From Desulfobacteraceae bacterium (lineage in GTDB: Bacteria; Desulfobacterota; Desulfobacteria; Desulfobacterales; SURF-7): a DNA stretch of 24,033 nucleotides. How positions within the stretch are numbered: the stretch's first letter is position 1; the number at the start of each line of letters is the position of its first letter. Below, in pieces: positions 23,333 through 24,033 of the stretch. The notes beneath the pieces are model-generated. The model saw nothing but the letters and a program-made list of their open reading frames with translations, had not been told where the DNA came from and did not search any database. Position numbers and translations under genes: made by a program. The DNA lies in NCBI GenBank assembly GCA_030618925.1, contig JAUXCK010000005.1, positions 1 to 24,033 on the forward strand, given 5' to 3'.

Positions 23333-24033
23333 ATGGAATTAAAACAGATTGATGAGTATCGATGGGAGGTGCCCAAAACCGGTAAAATGAATGTTCCGGG
23401 CCGGATTTATGCGAGCGCAAACATGATCAAGGCCATTGCCCGGGAGGAGGCCTTTAAACAGGTCATAAATGTCGCCCAACTGCCCGGAATCATTCACGCA
23501 TCAATGGCCATGCCGGATATACACTGGGGGTATGGCTTCCCCATCGGCGGGGTGGCCGCATTTGATTGGGATTCAGGTATCATATCGCCTGGTGGAGTGG
23601 GGTATGACATCAATTGCGGCGTCCGGCTTGCAGCCAGCAATCTTACCGTCGCAGAAGTTCATTCAAAATTACCGGTGCTGGCAGACGCCCTTTACCGGGA
23701 CATTCCTTGCGGTGTCGGATCCACGGGCTTTGTGAAGCTCACGAAAAAAGAGGAAAAGAGGGTTCTTCAAGAGGGCAGCCGGTGGGCTGTGGAACAGGGT
23801 TTCGGGGAAGATGCGGATATTTCCCACACAGAGGACAGTGGATGTATGGAAGATGCAGATCCTTCCGGGGTCAGCGAGCGTGCGCTTCAAAGAGGGCAGA
23901 GGCAGCTGGGGACGCTTGGGTCAGGAAATCACTTTCTTGAGATAGGGACTGTCGCGGAGATTTACGACACGGAAACAGCCCGGCAGTTCGGCCTTTTTGA
24001 AGGACAGGTGACCCTGATGATTCACTCCGGCTC
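23333..24033 (+). CDS. rtcB: RNA-splicing ligase RtcB (3' end outside window)
   Basis: The first 233 residues of RtcB, which joins 2',3'-cyclic-phosphate or 3'-phosphate RNA ends to 5'-OH ends using GTP and manganese in tRNA splicing or RNA repair. Manganese-site residues are present: PGGVGYDINCGVR (D92, C95), GTLGSGNHFLEI (H200) and IHSG (H231). Full proteins are about 480 residues, so roughly half is visible and the guanylylated histidine lies beyond the edge. The start is ATG 23333, 17 bases after archease, with only a weak AAGAAA upstream, suggesting coupling. Confidence 0.95.
   Translation, partial: MELKQIDEYRWEVPKTGKMNVPGRIYASANMIKAIAREEAFKQVINVAQLPGIIHASMAMPDIHWGYGFPIGGVAAFDWDSGIISPGGVGYDINCGVRLAASNLTVAEVHSKLPVLADALYRDIPCGVGSTGFVKLTKKEEKRVLQEGSRWAVEQGFGEDADISHTEDSGCMEDADPSGVSERALQRGQRQLGTLGSGNHFLEIGTVAEIYDTETARQFGLFEGQVTLMIHSG

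Noticed and set aside
1..24033. tRNA genes, CRISPR arrays, transposases, diversity-generating retroelement
   Set aside because: No cloverleaf, regular spaced repeat, transposase or reverse-transcriptase motif was found. The Avd-like pseudogene has no reverse transcriptase or template repeat next to it inside the window.

Overview
The window reads as chromosomal DNA of an anaerobic proteobacterium, most likely a Desulfobacterales/Desulfobacterota sulfate-reducer relative. This is inferred from gene content only: a MoeA–PBP-like fusion, an archease–RtcB pair, an ArsR-methyltransferase next to ahcY, several signalling proteins and REP-like 'GAGCGCAGCGAA' hairpins. No rRNA, tRNA, CRISPR array, intact insertion sequence or phage module was seen. 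Most genes are housekeeping or metabolic.

Layout. Positions 1-351 hold a decayed four-helix-bundle (23S rRNA-IVP family) gene on the minus strand, bracketed by a 15-bp inverted repeat. Two membrane transporters follow on the plus strand (EamA/DMT, TauE/SafE; 486-2189). A tight minus-strand operon (6270→2260) encodes a HyuA-type hydantoinase/oxoprolinase, a histone-deacetylase-family amidohydrolase with a C-terminal Cys4 element, and the lysyl-tRNA-synthetase-like EF-P ligase EpmA. A divergent tRNA-dihydrouridine synthase (6498-7520) stands alone. A second minus-strand operon (10802→7545) carries an ArsR-methyltransferase regulator, S-adenosylhomocysteinase and an amidohydrolase. Its promoter is near consensus and a perfect palindrome sits over the transcription start.

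From 11013 a near-consensus promoter precedes a signalling cluster: a free HPt protein, a REC–PP2C phosphatase and an RsbW-like kinase (11209-13286). A convergent single-domain response regulator follows (13358-13741). Then come panC, apparently with an ATT start just after a 23-bp tandem duplication, and metK, so the methyl-cycle genes ahcY and metK flank the signalling block. The minus strand then carries a secreted LPP20-like protein and mobB, and the plus strand a small membrane protein and a crotonase. The window ends in a plus-strand run moeA–moeA/PBP–archease–rtcB, with rtcB cut by the window edge.

Functional themes are molybdenum-cofactor maturation (mobB, two moeA), the SAM/SAH cycle (metK, ahcY, SahR-like regulator), partner-switching signalling without a visible STAS antagonist, and RNA or protein modification (Dus, EpmA, RtcB/archease). 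The least explained pieces are the HyuA–HDAC–EpmA operon, the repeat-bracketed IVP pseudogene, and the unusual panC 5' end.
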